Assembly: GCF_000210095.1 (NCBI RefSeq)
Contig: NC_021039.1
Span: forward strand, 1,170,261-1,234,260
Direction of reading: 5' to 3'
DNA length: 64,000 nucleotides
Source of the DNA: Ruminococcus champanellensis 18P13 = JCM 17042
GTDB lineage: Bacteria; Bacillota; Clostridia; Oscillospirales; Ruminococcaceae
A model generated the notes under the pieces. The model did not search any database, had not been told where the DNA came from, and was given only the letters and a program-made list of their open reading frames with translations. This document shows positions 1-10,700 of this stretch, piece after piece; position 1 is the stretch's first letter; each line of letters begins with the position of its first letter. A program made the position numbers and the translations under genes.

Positions 1-78
1 TTGCTTTTTGTAGAAAATTATGTTACACTAGACAAAATGGGTTCGGCATGCGCCGGACAAAAAACAGGAGGGGAACTT

Positions 79-2682
79 ATGAACCGATATAAAAAAATGA
101 TTCTTGTTCTTGGCGGCGTGACGGCACTGGGGCTTTGCTGCACATCGGTGAGTTTTGCCGCTGATGCACCGAATGGGGTAGTGCTCAATGAGGCATGTGC
201 CAAGAATACCGCATTTGCTGCCGCAGATGGGGCGTATTACGACTGGATTGAACTGTACAACCCCACCGGTCAGGCGGTGGATCTCAGCGGCTATGGTCTG
301 ACGGATGATCCGGTCAAGCCGGGTCAGTATGTGTTCCCGACAGGCACGATCCTGGAGGCAGGCGGACGACTGTTGGTGTTTTGTGATGCCAAGGCAGTCG
401 CACCGGCAGGGCAGCTGATGGCACCCTTTGGTTTGTCCAAGGACGGGGAGACTCTGCTTCTGACGGATCCGACCGGGAAACAGGTGGACACCATTGCCTT
501 TGGTGCCATCGGGGAGAATGTTTCTTATGGCAGAGTGCCGGACGGCTCCGACCAGTTTGCCTACCTGAATATGTCCCCGGATCAGCCCAATCAGACTGAG
601 GATGTGTTGAAAACAGCGGTGGATGCGCCGATCTTTTCCAAGAAGCCCGGCTTTTATGATGCTGGCTTTGATCTGACCTTGTCCGCTCCGGCGGGTACTA
701 CTATTTATTATACACTGGACGGCAGCGATCCCACTACGGATAGTCAGAAATACACTGGCCCAATCGCCATTTCGGACGTGTCTTCCTCCCAGAATGTGCT
801 GAGTGCCCGGACGGATATTGCTGCAACGGATTTTATGTCTCAGGTGACGGCACCCACCAGTCCGGTGGACAAGGCAATGATCCTGCGTGCCATTGCGGTG
901 GATGCCAATGGGGCATCCAGCAGTGTCGCTGTTGGGGCATACTTCATCGGGTATCAGAACCGGGCGTCCTTTTACCGGGACTGCAAGGTGATCTCTCTGG
1001 TTACCGATAGTGCCAATCTGTTCGACTACGAAAAGGGCATCTATGTGCTGGGTAAGACCTATGACGACTGGAGAAATGGTCCGGATTACGATTATTCCAC
1101 TCGCACCTGGGAGATGCCTGCCAACTACATGCAGTCCGGTGCTTTGTGGGAGCGGCCTGCCTCCATGCAGATCTTTGAAAACGGCAGTCTTGTGCTGTCC
1201 CAGGATGTAGGGATCCGCATTCATGGAGGTGCTACCCGGAGCCAGAACCAGAAGAGTTTCAATGTATATGCCCGCAGTAATTATGGAGCAGCCAAGGTGG
1301 AGTACGACCTGTTTTCCGGCAAGGTACAAAGCCAGTTCAATGGCGGCGTGATCGATTCCTTCGACAGTTTCATGCTACGGAATGCCGGCAACGACAGCCA
1401 GTACACCCGGTTCCGGGATAAGCTGAACCAGTCCCTGGTCAGTGACCGGGATCTGCTGACCCAGGGCATGGAGCCTTGCATTGTCTTTGTGGACGGGGAG
1501 TTCTGGGGACATTACGAAATCACGGAAAAGCTCAGTGATTCCCTGGTGAAGGATCATTACGGCATCAAGAAAAAGGACGTATGCATCATTAAGAATGAGG
1601 AGTTGGATGAAGGCACGGAGGAGGGCTTTGTAGAGTTTACCGCTTTGTATGAGTGGGTCAAAACTGCGGATCTTTCCGATGATGCCAACTACAAAAAACT
1701 GTGTGCCCAGGTGGATATTCAATCCTTCATGGATTACATGAGTGCCGAGTTTTATTACAACAACACGGACTGGGGTCAGAACAACATGGCTATGTGGAAA
1801 TCCATGCAGGTGAAGGAGAATAACCCCTATGCAGACGGCAAGTGGCGGTTCATCCTGTTTGATACAGAATACAGCACCAATCTGTACGGGCAGACAAAGC
1901 CCAGCGATAATTCCTTTGCCGGTCTGCTGAAGCAGGACTGCTTCCTGTCTAAGCTGTTCAGTGCTGCTTTGCAAAACGACACCTTCCGCCGGGATTTCTG
2001 TCTGACCTTTATGGACATGGCGAATGAGAATTTCAAGCCGGAGCGGGTGACGGCTCGGATTGAAGCCCTCTCTCGGCAGTATCAGGATATGACCCTTGCT
2101 ACTTACAACCGGTTCTGGCCGGGCTGGCCTGGTGGGCAGTATGCCCAGTCCCAATACAACTCGGAAACGCAGCAGGTGCGCTCCTTCTATCAGAGTCGCT
2201 TTGACAGCATTACCTCTGCCCTGGCAGGAACCCTGTCTTTGCAAGGACGGCTGGTTTCCCTGACAGTGCGGAATGACGAGTCCTGCGGCACAATACAGGT
2301 CAACAGCCTGACCCCGGATCTGTCCGGCGGCGACTGGATTGGAAAGTATTACACCGACGTGCCGGTCACGCTGACTGCTGCCCCCAAGGCAGGGTATCAA
2401 TTTGCATACTGGAACATCGGGGATCAGCAAAAGCTGACGGATGCAAGCTGCCAATTGGAGCTGACCGGAGATGTGACCGTGCAAGCGGTGTACACCCAGT
2501 CCTTGTTGGGAGATGTGGATCTGGACGGAGATGTGGACGTGGCTGACCTGGTGCAACTGCAACGGTATTTGCTCAGGCAGGGTACTTTGACGCCGGAGCA
2601 GGCAGTCCAGGCGGATCTGACCGGGGATCAGCGGTTGGATGCAGCGGATCTGGTGCGGCTGCGCCGGATGCTGATGCAGTGA
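79..2682 (+). CDS. Secreted CotH-kinase-like protein with C-terminal dockerin
   Basis: The open frame runs in from the window edge, but the ATG at 79 is the likely start: an AGGAGGGG box lies just upstream and a signal peptide (MNRYKKMILVLGG, then a hydrophobic core ending near SFAADA) follows. Domains in order: lamin-tail-like beta domain (about residues 32-125, LNEACAKN...WIELYNPTG), chitobiase/hexosaminidase C-terminal-like domain (about 182-285, IYYTLDGSDPT), CotH domain (about 300-720, IRIHGGATRSQNQKSF, FWGHYEITEK, FILFDTEYS), an InlB/bacterial-repeat-like module (about 728-808, AGYQFAYWNIG) and a type I dockerin (about 810-867) with two calcium loops, DVDLDGDVDVAD and DLTGDQRLDAAD. CotH-family proteins are atypical protein kinases; the dockerin implies attachment to a scaffoldin at the cell surface or in a cellulosome. 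The substrate cannot be told from sequence. A strong terminator follows. Confidence 0.9.
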   Translation: MNRYKKMILVLGGVTALGLCCTSVSFAADAPNGVVLNEACAKNTAFAAADGAYYDWIELYNPTGQAVDLSGYGLTDDPVKPGQYVFPTGTILEAGGRLLVFCDAKAVAPAGQLMAPFGLSKDGETLLLTDPTGKQVDTIAFGAIGENVSYGRVPDGSDQFAYLNMSPDQPNQTEDVLKTAVDAPIFSKKPGFYDAGFDLTLSAPAGTTIYYTLDGSDPTTDSQKYTGPIAISDVSSSQNVLSARTDIAATDFMSQVTAPTSPVDKAMILRAIAVDANGASSSVAVGAYFIGYQNRASFYRDCKVISLVTDSANLFDYEKGIYVLGKTYDDWRNGPDYDYSTRTWEMPANYMQSGALWERPASMQIFENGSLVLSQDVGIRIHGGATRSQNQKSFNVYARSNYGAAKVEYDLFSGKVQSQFNGGVIDSFDSFMLRNAGNDSQYTRFRDKLNQSLVSDRDLLTQGMEPCIVFVDGEFWGHYEITEKLSDSLVKDHYGIKKKDVCIIKNEELDEGTEEGFVEFTALYEWVKTADLSDDANYKKLCAQVDIQSFMDYMSAEFYYNNTDWGQNNMAMWKSMQVKENNPYADGKWRFILFDTEYSTNLYGQTKPSDNSFAGLLKQDCFLSKLFSAALQNDTFRRDFCLTFMDMANENFKPERVTARIEALSRQYQDMTLATYNRFWPGWPGGQYAQSQYNSETQQVRSFYQSRFDSITSALAGTLSLQGRLVSLTVRNDESCGTIQVNSLTPDLSGGDWIGKYYTDVPVTLTAAPKAGYQFAYWNIGDQQKLTDASCQLELTGDVTVQAVYTQSLLGDVDLDGDVDVADLVQLQRYLLRQGTLTPEQAVQADLTGDQRLDAADLVRLRRMLMQ

Positions 2683-2744
2683 GAATGCATAAGAGTGAAT
2701 GCACAAGCAGGAAATCTGCTATTCTGGTATGATATATCTTGAGC

Positions 2745-2784
2745 AACACCGCACAAAGCCATTAAGCAGGCTTTGTGCGGTGTT
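2745..2784. terminator. Bidirectional intrinsic terminator
   Basis: A perfect 16-bp stem (2745-2760 with 2769-2784) encloses an 8-nt loop. It lies between the convergent CotH-dockerin gene and the acyltransferase gene, so it can end transcription from both sides. Confidence 0.85.
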
Positions 2785-2787
2785 GTG

Positions 2788-3795
2788 TTAAGGTAATATT
2801 TTTCTGAAGCCTTTATCAATCAGCAGAGAAATCACTCCGCAACCACATGACAGCAGCACAATCAACAGTATCGTTCCGATATTCAAAGCCAGCTGCAATT
2901 CCAAGAAAATATTGATAATCATCACATGATACAGATAGATTCCATAGGAGATATCATACCTTAAGCGATGCTGCCCTAAGAAATAACCCAAAGTCAAAAT
3001 CAAAATCGGTAACAGACAATCTGTGGCAAGCATCTGTAAAATGGCAATATCGAAAATATTCCAAAGAATATACAAAAATGTGTACCCCGCAAACAGCCAA
3101 GGTGCATATTTGATTAACCGGTTTAACACAGTGTCTTTAAAAACATACAGAAAGCTTCCAATATAGAAGAAGCTGCTTTGCGCAAGAATACCACGCTTCC
3201 ATAGCAGTATTAACCCACGGCTATGGCTTGCCGCAGCCAGTTCTGTTCCACCAATCTGTACTGCAATGAGCACAATGCCTATCACTAGCCAGCTCTTTAT
3301 CTTTCTGTTTTTCATAAAGCGATAGAATAGTGGTACTAATAAATAAAATTGCATCTCTGTAAACAGTGCCCATAATGCACCGTTAAACGTTCCACTACCG
3401 AATTCCTTTGCAAATCCGGGCGTATACTGCAAAGCAAATCCCTGGAGGAATGTCCACACGGCTGCTTTTCCTACTGGAAATTCGCCGTTGGAGAACAGTA
3501 ATAAAATCACAAAGCCAATCCATACGCTGAACCACAAGGGTGGAAAAATGCGAAAGAACCTTTTTTTAAAATATTCTCCTACATTTTTGGATTTTGCATA
3601 AGATGCTGTTACCAAAAATCCACACAGCGTAAATAGGATTGGTACGCCGCCAATAAAACGTAAAGGGATATAAAAGGGGAGTTTGATTTCATATAGTGAC
3701 ACCATATGACCAAACATAACCTGAAACGCTGCGAACAGGCGAAAATAATCAAAAGAATTCTGACTTAATTTTAAAGCGATACTTTGTTGTTCCAT
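2788..3795 (-). CDS. Acyltransferase 3 family membrane protein
   Basis: 335 aa integral membrane protein of the acyltransferase 3 (OafA/YrhL) family. The N-terminus has the family pattern (NSFDYFRLFAAFQVMFGHM, with the histidine expected to be catalytic) followed by roughly ten hydrophobic helices; the FFRIFPPLWFSVWIG segment is also typical. Members O-acylate surface polysaccharides or glycolipids. The gene is monocistronic, has its own promoter about 230 nt upstream of the start and ends against a shared terminator. It looks more AT-rich than the flanking genes, which hints at horizontal acquisition together with the next minus-strand gene. The substrate is unknown. Confidence 0.85.
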   Translation of the reverse strand: MEQQSIALKLSQNSFDYFRLFAAFQVMFGHMVSLYEIKLPFYIPLRFIGGVPILFTLCGFLVTASYAKSKNVGEYFKKRFFRIFPPLWFSVWIGFVILLLFSNGEFPVGKAAVWTFLQGFALQYTPGFAKEFGSGTFNGALWALFTEMQFYLLVPLFYRFMKNRKIKSWLVIGIVLIAVQIGGTELAAASHSRGLILLWKRGILAQSSFFYIGSFLYVFKDTVLNRLIKYAPWLFAGYTFLYILWNIFDIAILQMLATDCLLPILILTLGYFLGQHRLRYDISYGIYLYHVMIINIFLELQLALNIGTILLIVLLSCGCGVISLLIDKGFRKILP

Positions 3796-4035
3796 TTTTC
3801 TGCCTCACTTCTGTTGGAGAATGATTAGAACCGCATCAATAAGCGATTCTTCAAAATAAAGTGTACGGAAAGAGCATGTGATGCATCATATGGATCAGGC
3901 GCTGGTGTCTCTTGGAGCCTGCATCCTTGTTGTGATATATGGCACTTGCTTTATCTCCCTTCGGAGTAAAGTGATATGTTAAGACTTGTCTAATTGGGGC
4001 GTTCATCCAAAAACGCTAAGGAAACATTTTTATTA

Positions 4036-4065
4036 AGTATACCATATTTCTGCCCATTTTGTCAA
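4036..4065 (-). promoter_or_regulatory. Promoter for the acyltransferase gene
   Basis: On the minus strand TTGACA (4065-4060) and TATACT (4041-4036) are separated by 18 bp. Transcription would start near 4029 and give a leader of about 230 nt. Confidence 0.6.
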
Positions 4066-4361
4066 TCAATCTGACTCTGAAATTCTGTATTCTTTTTCGT
4101 GAAATATACATGAGGACACACTCGGAAATGTCTGGTCGTTGATCTGTTGTTTTCAGAGTCAAGGGGCGAAATGCCAAAGGCACGGCCTTGTCACTCCAGA
4201 CTCCATTGGTTATAAATATTTATGATTTGCTTTGTTACGATATATGCGTTGTGCTTTTGCATGAGGTTTGTCAGAACCACAGATCACAAGAAATTCCTTG
4301 TTTTTTGCGTTCTTCCGGTTGGACGGCTTTCCCATAAGAAATCCTCCGAATAATATAAAAA

Positions 4362-4389
4362 AGCGTTCCGAAGTGATATGAAGAACGCT
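4362..4389 (-). terminator. Orphan minus-strand intrinsic terminator
   Basis: A 7-bp stem (AGCGTTC/GAACGCT) with a 14-nt loop is followed on the minus strand by a run of T. It sits about 130 bp beyond the terminator of the lectin-protease gene, so it may be a back-up or a relic. Confidence 0.5.
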
Positions 4390-4495
4390 CTACGTTTATT
4401 TGGTTTTCTAGGAATGCTGCCAGAGGGTATGATATCAGGATGGCATGGTATCTGGCAGCACGAACCACAGGCTGATAGCGTACATACCGAAAAAA

Positions 4496-4526
4496 ATCGG
4501 ATCGGCTAAAAATTAGCCGATCCGAT
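4496..4526 (-). terminator. Terminator of the lectin-protease gene
   Basis: A perfect 14-bp stem (ATCGGATCGGCTAA and its complement) with a 3-nt loop runs into a T-tract on the minus strand, about 110 bp past the stop codon of the gene ending at 4636. Confidence 0.85.
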
Positions 4527-4635
4527 ATAACGTTTTATCACAGTTTTCGTTTTTACAGATACGCAGTTTTTTATGGAATAACCGATAAACCGTACCTGTC
4601 CTATGCCGTGTGGTCTAGTTGACACCGATGTGAAA

Positions 4636-7263
4636 TCAGCCGACACACTTTGTAAAGAATAAATAATGATCTTTTATACCACGATACCCCTTCTCGATTC
4701 TTTCCATGTACTCCGTAAGGGTATCTTTATACTCGTGTTTTTTAGAATCTTTATTCATAATATCTTGAACGAATGTCGATACCGACATTTGATTGGGAGC
4801 ATTCTGCTGTAAAAATTGCAGCGCATTTATAAATTTAATCGATTCTTCGCAAAGATTATTGCAATTATTTTTGTTTACGTCATCAGATTTTTTGAGCTCC
4901 TCTTTCACTGCTCTTTCAAAATCACTTGCATACAGATTGGCATTGAAGAATTGATCTCCACCTTCAAAGTACTTTTCAAGGATTGCCCAGCCGTTTTTAT
5001 CGCCGTATTCTTGGATATAGTTTGCGAACATATTAAGAATTTTGAAATTGACAGTTTCACCATACTTACTATCTGCCAGATTTCTGAATGCCACATTATA
5101 TGTTCCAAGGTTACCATTTGCATAAAGAACGGTTTGATTTAACTCTGTGCAGTTTTGCATAGCAGTTATACCACGAGCATTGGTGTTGCCATCGTCAATA
5201 TTGCAGTTGAATGTATTGTTGAACTTCTTTGTCGCATAGCAATGGCCTAATTCATGGAGATACAAAAGATGTATAGAATCCGGAGAATTCTGTATAGATT
5301 GCTGTACATCCGAATAGGTCGGTCCCCATGATGCTGATGGTACTAATACAGCGTGGATGGGATCGTTAGCCGGGATTACATATCCATCGTCGCAAGGGCA
5401 AATGCAAAGCTGATCTGCAAATTCAAAAATGTAAATGTTATTTCTCTTAACGCCAGTAATATTAGACAAGCTGTTAACATATCTGCTTAACGTCTTGAGC
5501 CAGATTTCGATGTTTTCCTGGGTACAATTATACTGCATTGTGATATGAATGTTTTCGCCGTTTCTACAGAGGACATCGTATTTTTGAAAATCATTGTCTG
5601 TGTTTTCAAAATGAAAGTTAGTGATTTGTGTAATGCGATTATTTGAATTATTCACAAGTCCAAAATCCACTTCATTGCCTAAACAAGGGATATTATTTGC
5701 TGTCAATGTGTACTCGTTGGCGGCCATCTTTGCGATTGTAAAATAATTTGATTCCTCTCTCATCCAACGCTCTCCGCCTTCTTTTACATCTAGCGTTACA
5801 GGATCCTGGAATTTATACCTCACATAAAACCGTAATTGTTTTCTGATCTCACTTTCAGATATGTTTTTTGAAAAAGTAACTGTCGTGCTTACGGTTACTC
5901 TTCTCAACATCAAACCGTCAGTCTGATCGAGCTTTGTAAAACCAGTAGAGTATTTGTTCCCATTAGAATTCGGCTCTAGTGAGCATTTGATCTCACTCAT
6001 TGTTTGCTTTTGGAGGGTTATATCACTATCAGGAATGGAAATTTTATAGTCACTTACAAAGGTGCATTTTTTCTTATCATTAGAATAAATACAAAGCTTT
6101 CCTGTATCAGTCAGATAAAGCACTGCATTTCTCATTTCATTCGTATGTGAATGCCATACCGGATTATTTTTTGCGTCATATATAACAAGGTTTCCATCTA
6201 CTTGCATTTTGCAGGTTTTGCCGGTATACGCTGTTCCCGATTGCCAAACCCATCTATTGCTCTTATCATATACAACAAGATTTCCATCGGACTGAAATTT
6301 AGCGTAATAATTCGCATTGGGGGAGTAGTATTTCCGATCAACATCTAAAACAATCGTATTACTAGTGGAAATCGCTATTGCATGGCTTAAAAACGTATAA
6401 GCACCTTTGCTGGCGGAATATATGCAAAGTTCACCTTCATCGCTAAGATAAAGGGATGCATTTCTCTTTTCATTCGTATGTGACTGCCATGCAGCCTTAT
6501 TGTCCTTGCTATATATCACCAGATTTCCGTCTACTTGCATAACACATCTTCGCATATTGTAGGTAGCTGTACCGGAATTCCAGATTGCATTATTATTAGT
6601 ATTGTCATATACAACCAGGTTACCGTCATTCTGGTAGATTGCTCTGTATTTACGGTTTTGAGAGTAGTAACTCTTTGCGCACTGTATTTCTTTGTCTGCA
6701 TTTGAAGAATTCGCAATCAGAGTGTGGAATACAAGGTCGCTGGGATTACCGCTGCTTGAAAACGTGTATGCGCCTTCTTTAGCGGAATAAATGCAGAGTT
6801 CACCTTTATCGCTGAGATAAAGGGATGCATTTCTTTTCTCATTTGTCCTTGATTGCCAGATCCATGTGTTATTCTTATCGTATATAACCATGTTTCCGTC
6901 TTGTTGCATTTTGCAGGTTCTTCCTGGATTCCCTGTTTTGTTCATCTCTTTCGATTTCCAGATCAGTACATCATTCTTATTATATACCGCAAGATGCCCA
7001 TCTGACTGGAATTTAGCATAATAATCAGCATTGGGTGAGTAGTACTTCTTATTGGGTTGCAAAACAACACCGCCATTTGAAGAATTCGCAACCAGTGTAC
7101 ATAAAACAGGTGTGCCGGAAAGAGAATTGTTTACGTCTGCTGCCTCAACAGTCAATGCATGATCTGATTTAAAATTGTTTAAACCAGATCCAAGTGGTGC
7201 GATCAGAGAGGCTACAAGCGTACAAGCCGTGAAAAGTGATACTGTTAGTTTCCTAATGTCCAT
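4636..7263 (-). CDS. Secreted B-lectin repeat protein with zincin-type protease domain
   Basis: 875 aa. The ATG at 7263 is preferred over the in-frame ATG at 7275 because the GGGAGA ribosome site lies between them. A signal peptide (MDIRKLTVSLFTACTL...) ends near residue 40. Residues about 55-400 hold three tandem bulb-type (mannose-binding) lectin units, each with two sugar-site motifs of the QxDGNxVxY type: QSDGHLAVY, QQDGNMVIY, QNDGNLVVY, QVDGNLVIY, QSDGNLVVY and QVDGNLVIY. The C-terminal half has HELGHCYA near residue 670, a zinc-metalloprotease HExxH signature. There is no dockerin or sorting signal. A role in binding mannose-rich glycans and cutting a protein partner is inference. The gene looks AT-rich relative to its surroundings and has its own consensus promoter and terminator, so it may be imported. 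Confidence 0.82.
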   Translation of the reverse strand: MDIRKLTVSLFTACTLVASLIAPLGSGLNNFKSDHALTVEAADVNNSLSGTPVLCTLVANSSNGGVVLQPNKKYYSPNADYYAKFQSDGHLAVYNKNDVLIWKSKEMNKTGNPGRTCKMQQDGNMVIYDKNNTWIWQSRTNEKRNASLYLSDKGELCIYSAKEGAYTFSSSGNPSDLVFHTLIANSSNADKEIQCAKSYYSQNRKYRAIYQNDGNLVVYDNTNNNAIWNSGTATYNMRRCVMQVDGNLVIYSKDNKAAWQSHTNEKRNASLYLSDEGELCIYSASKGAYTFLSHAIAISTSNTIVLDVDRKYYSPNANYYAKFQSDGNLVVYDKSNRWVWQSGTAYTGKTCKMQVDGNLVIYDAKNNPVWHSHTNEMRNAVLYLTDTGKLCIYSNDKKKCTFVSDYKISIPDSDITLQKQTMSEIKCSLEPNSNGNKYSTGFTKLDQTDGLMLRRVTVSTTVTFSKNISESEIRKQLRFYVRYKFQDPVTLDVKEGGERWMREESNYFTIAKMAANEYTLTANNIPCLGNEVDFGLVNNSNNRITQITNFHFENTDNDFQKYDVLCRNGENIHITMQYNCTQENIEIWLKTLSRYVNSLSNITGVKRNNIYIFEFADQLCICPCDDGYVIPANDPIHAVLVPSASWGPTYSDVQQSIQNSPDSIHLLYLHELGHCYATKKFNNTFNCNIDDGNTNARGITAMQNCTELNQTVLYANGNLGTYNVAFRNLADSKYGETVNFKILNMFANYIQEYGDKNGWAILEKYFEGGDQFFNANLYASDFERAVKEELKKSDDVNKNNCNNLCEESIKFINALQFLQQNAPNQMSVSTFVQDIMNKDSKKHEYKDTLTEYMERIEKGYRGIKDHYLFFTKCVG

Positions 7264-7292
7264 AATTTCTCCCATATTTTACAAATTTGAAA

Positions 7293-7310
7293 TATGTTCA
7301 AGAGAACATA
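7293..7310. promoter_or_regulatory. Inverted repeat in leader of lectin-protease gene
   Basis: TATGTTC-AAGA-GAACATA is a 7-4-7 palindrome lying between the predicted transcription start (near 7317) and the start codon. It could be a repressor site or an mRNA hairpin. Confidence 0.45.
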
Positions 7311-7323
7311 ATATTTCGTATCA

Positions 7324-7352
7324 ATTATACACGATGTAATGACCCTTGTCAA
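7324..7352 (-). promoter_or_regulatory. Consensus promoter of lectin-protease gene
   Basis: On the minus strand TTGACA (7352-7347), 17 bp, TATAAT (7329-7324). Both hexamers match consensus exactly. Confidence 0.85.
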
Positions 7353-7601
7353 GGGAAATCTGTGCGTCTGAAAAATTATATATAAATAATATTATGCTTA
7401 ATATTTCTCGGATTTTCTTCTTAATTGAAGTGCGGTCGAAGCAATTTTTCCACTACCTTCAAAAAACAAAAAAGCAAATAAAACGCCGGATTGCACCGAC
7501 ATGCTCATGCAGCAGATTTGCTTATAACTGCCACTGCGGAGATATACACTGAACGCCCGTATAAGCATTGCGGTCCATCACCTCCTGTAGCGGATTTTGT
7601 A

Positions 7602-7630
7602 TTGACAAGCCCTTGGAGGTATAGTATAAT
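7602..7630 (+). promoter_or_regulatory. Consensus promoter of the VWA/calcium-repeat gene
   Basis: TTGACA (7602-7607), 17 bp, TATAAT (7625-7630). The leader to the ATG at 7765 is about 128 nt. Confidence 0.85.
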
Positions 7631-7764
7631 AAAAAAGTTGTGCAAGCCGAAACATTTAATTATGACATGGTATCGACATCAATTGAGATGACGTATGCAA
7701 TGCATGGAAGTCGGAAGGGCAGCACAAAATTTTAAATCCAATAGGAGAGGGAGAAAAACATCAG

Positions 7765-10700
7765 ATGAAACTATGCAAACGGTTCAGCGCGCTGATCCTT
7801 TCAGCTTGCCTCTGTGCTGCTCTTGCAGTGCCGCAGCGGGCGGGGGCGGTAAACGATCCCCCAGTGGGCATTACCATTACGCCGGATCAAACCAGCTATG
7901 CCCAGGGAGAACAGGTCAAGTTTGACGTAAAGGTCATCAACCACAACGATTATGACCTGTCGGATCTGAAGCTGAATGCTTCAGTTTCAGAGACATTGGA
8001 GATCACGGAGAATGAAGTGTATCAGATGCAGATCGGAGCGTTTGAGACAAAGAACTATACGATCTCTGCAAAGGCTGCAACGCCGGCAGAGCAGCCCGGC
8101 ACCACGGAGGTACAGACGCCTGCCGGAGATAAAACGGTAACTGCGCCGAAAACAGGGGATGATGGGAGCGGCATGCTGACAGTCATGCTGATTCTCGGCT
8201 TGCTGGCAGTCGGACTGCTTGCTGCCAAAAAGCACAGGGAAACCAAAGCCATGCTTTCCCTTGTGCTTTGCACGGCTGTGCTGGGTACCATGTGTCCCAG
8301 GGATTTCCTCCGTGCGGAGGCAGCCCAAACATCCTTGACATCGGACAGCGTGACATTCCAATACGGCGGCAGCCAGGAGAGAATCTCCATTGCTGTCAGC
8401 TATACGGAGTCGGATACTATCATTCACCCGGATCTCTCCCGTTTTGATATGATCCAGCAGCACAGTACCTATGAAGCGGATACGCCTTTCAGCGGCTTGA
8501 CGGGTACATTGGACAGCAGTGACCAGGTGGTGAAATTCACCTATGAAAATAACGATGCATGGGATACGCTGCTGTGTCGGGGGGAGATTCAGATCGGTGA
8601 AGCATGGTCCATCCGTGATATGGGACTGATCCAGGGAGTCAATGTGATCACCCTGATGGCGGAGCTGTCGGATGGTACGACTGTCACCAAAACCATCCGG
8701 TTCAACAATTCCAGCCAGGAGAATGAGAAAAATCTGCTGGTGGATCTGAGCGATGCAGACGGGGATACCATGAACGCATATGTGGAGGATCTTTACGGAA
8801 CCGATCCTGAAAATGCGGATACAGATGGGGACGGCATTGCGGACAATGTGGAGCTGTTTATTTACGGAACGGATCCGCTGAAGCCGGATACGGATGGGGA
8901 CGGTCTGTCCGATGGTGCAGAGGTGGGCGAATATCGCTCCAATCCCCTGGTGCGGGACACTGACGGAGATGGCATTTCCGATGGCGAGGCTGTTGCGCAG
9001 GGGATTGACCCCACCGGCATCGAGGAAAATCCGGCAGTCAGAACACAGTCCGTGCAAACTGCTTTGGAAAGCACGGAAAAGCCCCTGTTCGACAATGTTT
9101 CCGTTACCATGAACGTGGGTGGCAATCTGAATCAGCATCTGTCCATCCGGAACATTGAAAAGGAGGATACCCTTTCTGCAAATGTAGTGGGCGCACTCAG
9201 TGCCCCCATTGAAATCACATCGGATGCCTCCTTTACTTCCGCCAAGATCACCTTTACCTATGATGAGGCACTGCTGGGAGATACACCGGCAGAGAACCTG
9301 GCAGTTATGTGGTATGACCGGGAAAACAGAAGGTATGTGATCCTGGACAAGGACACCGTTGTGGATCCCAATGCCCATACGGTTTCCTATACCACCACCC
9401 ATTTCTCCACCTATCTGGTTGTGGATCGTGAGGTCTGGTATGATTGCTGGCGTGAAAACATCGATTACAGAAGCGGTGATGCAGGCACCTCCCAGTTGGA
9501 GCCTTACGACATTGGCTTGTGCGTGGATGTATCCGGTTCCATGTACGGAGATCGACTGGAAAAGGCAAAGACTGCCTTGAATACTTTTATTGATGCGATG
9601 CTGCCCCAGGACAACGCCTGCATGGTTTCGTTCAGTGATAACGCTTACCTGGTGGCAGGCTATGGGGCTTCCAAAGAGGTGATGCGCAGCAGAACCAACC
9701 AACTGAGGGATCTGTATGGCACCAATACTGATGTAGGTCTGTCCAAGACCATCAGCATTCTGGCTGACCAGGGCAGAAGTGATGCCTCCAAAATGATCAT
9801 TATGATCTGCGATGGGGATGTGAATTACATACAGGGTACCGTGGATGCGGCAAAAGCAGCAGGTATTGCGGTATACACAATCAATGTGGTAAGCGGCGAC
9901 AATGATCTGCTGCAAAAAATTGCGGACGAGACCGGCGGCGAATACTATTATGCGGCAACCACAGAAGAAGTGGTCAGCCAGGTGGAAGCCATCCGGGGCG
10001 AAACTGTCAGCGCTGTGGATACTACCGATGCGGACGGGGACGGTCTGTATGATGTTTACGAGTCCAGGGGCATGAAGATCCAGAACGGCACCGTTTGGTA
10101 TTCCGATCCGCTGAACCCGGATTCGGACGGAGATGGAGTAACGGATTACCAGGAACTGATGGGGCCACCTACTGCAAATGTAATGGAGTTCATCAACGGC
10201 AAGTACAGCTGTGTACTTTGCCATGCAGCCAGCGACCCGAACAAAATGGACAGCGATGGAGACGGGATCCCGGATGCAAAGGATCCGGATCCCACTGTGC
10301 ATTTCGGGTTGATCGACGGATCGGTGCAGTTTCAGCTGACCGATTCCATTGATGATTTCCAGATGCCCCAATACATTCAGGATATAAAGGAAAACGAAGC
10401 CGACTATGAGCATGAGGTGGTTTCCAAACGTTACCCCTGGATGCTCAAGCATCCTCTGCAGGGCTTTGCGTACCTGCAAACGCTTCGTGCCAGAGCAGCG
10501 GCAACCTGGGAGGCAGGCTATGTGGGAGATCTGGCATTTCTTACATGGGATCTGGGATGCAAGGCACTAAGTCTGATTCCGGGTGTACACTTTGTAGGCA
10601 ATCGCAATATCAACAATGCGGCATATATGCTGCTGTATTACAATTCCAACATCGGCGATACGGTGGGCTTTGACGCTACCGATATGGTAACAGCCACGAC

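Larger units (their letters stand above)
3796..4635. other. 840-bp AT-rich intergenic region
   Basis: It holds the minus-strand promoter of the acyltransferase gene and two minus-strand terminators. The only frames in it are a 65-codon minus-strand frame (4271-4468) and a 30-codon hydrophobic plus-strand frame (3890-3982), neither with convincing support. A terminator at 4362-4389 with no gene immediately before it on that strand suggests a decayed gene once lay here. Confidence 0.5.
7276..7764. other. 489-bp divergent intergenic region
   Basis: It contains the minus-strand promoter at 7324-7352 and the plus-strand promoter at 7602-7630. Between them I see no supported gene; the short frames lack ribosome sites and recognisable sequence. 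Confidence 0.6.

Noticed and set aside
28..1329. 433-codon antisense frame under the CotH-dockerin gene
   Set aside because: Antisense shadow of a clear coding gene, without domain sequence. Long antisense frames here come from the moderate GC content and codon bias.
3890..3982. 30-codon hydrophobic plus-strand frame (MDQALVSLGACILVV...)
   Set aside because: It resembles a small holin-like peptide, but there is no convincing ribosome site and no partner, and the length is within chance in an AT-rich spacer.
4271..4468. 65-codon minus-strand frame in the intergenic region
   Set aside because: No ribosome site or recognisable sequence; a terminator hairpin lies inside it.
7353..7601. Short frames between the divergent promoters
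   Set aside because: No ribosome sites and no recognisable products.
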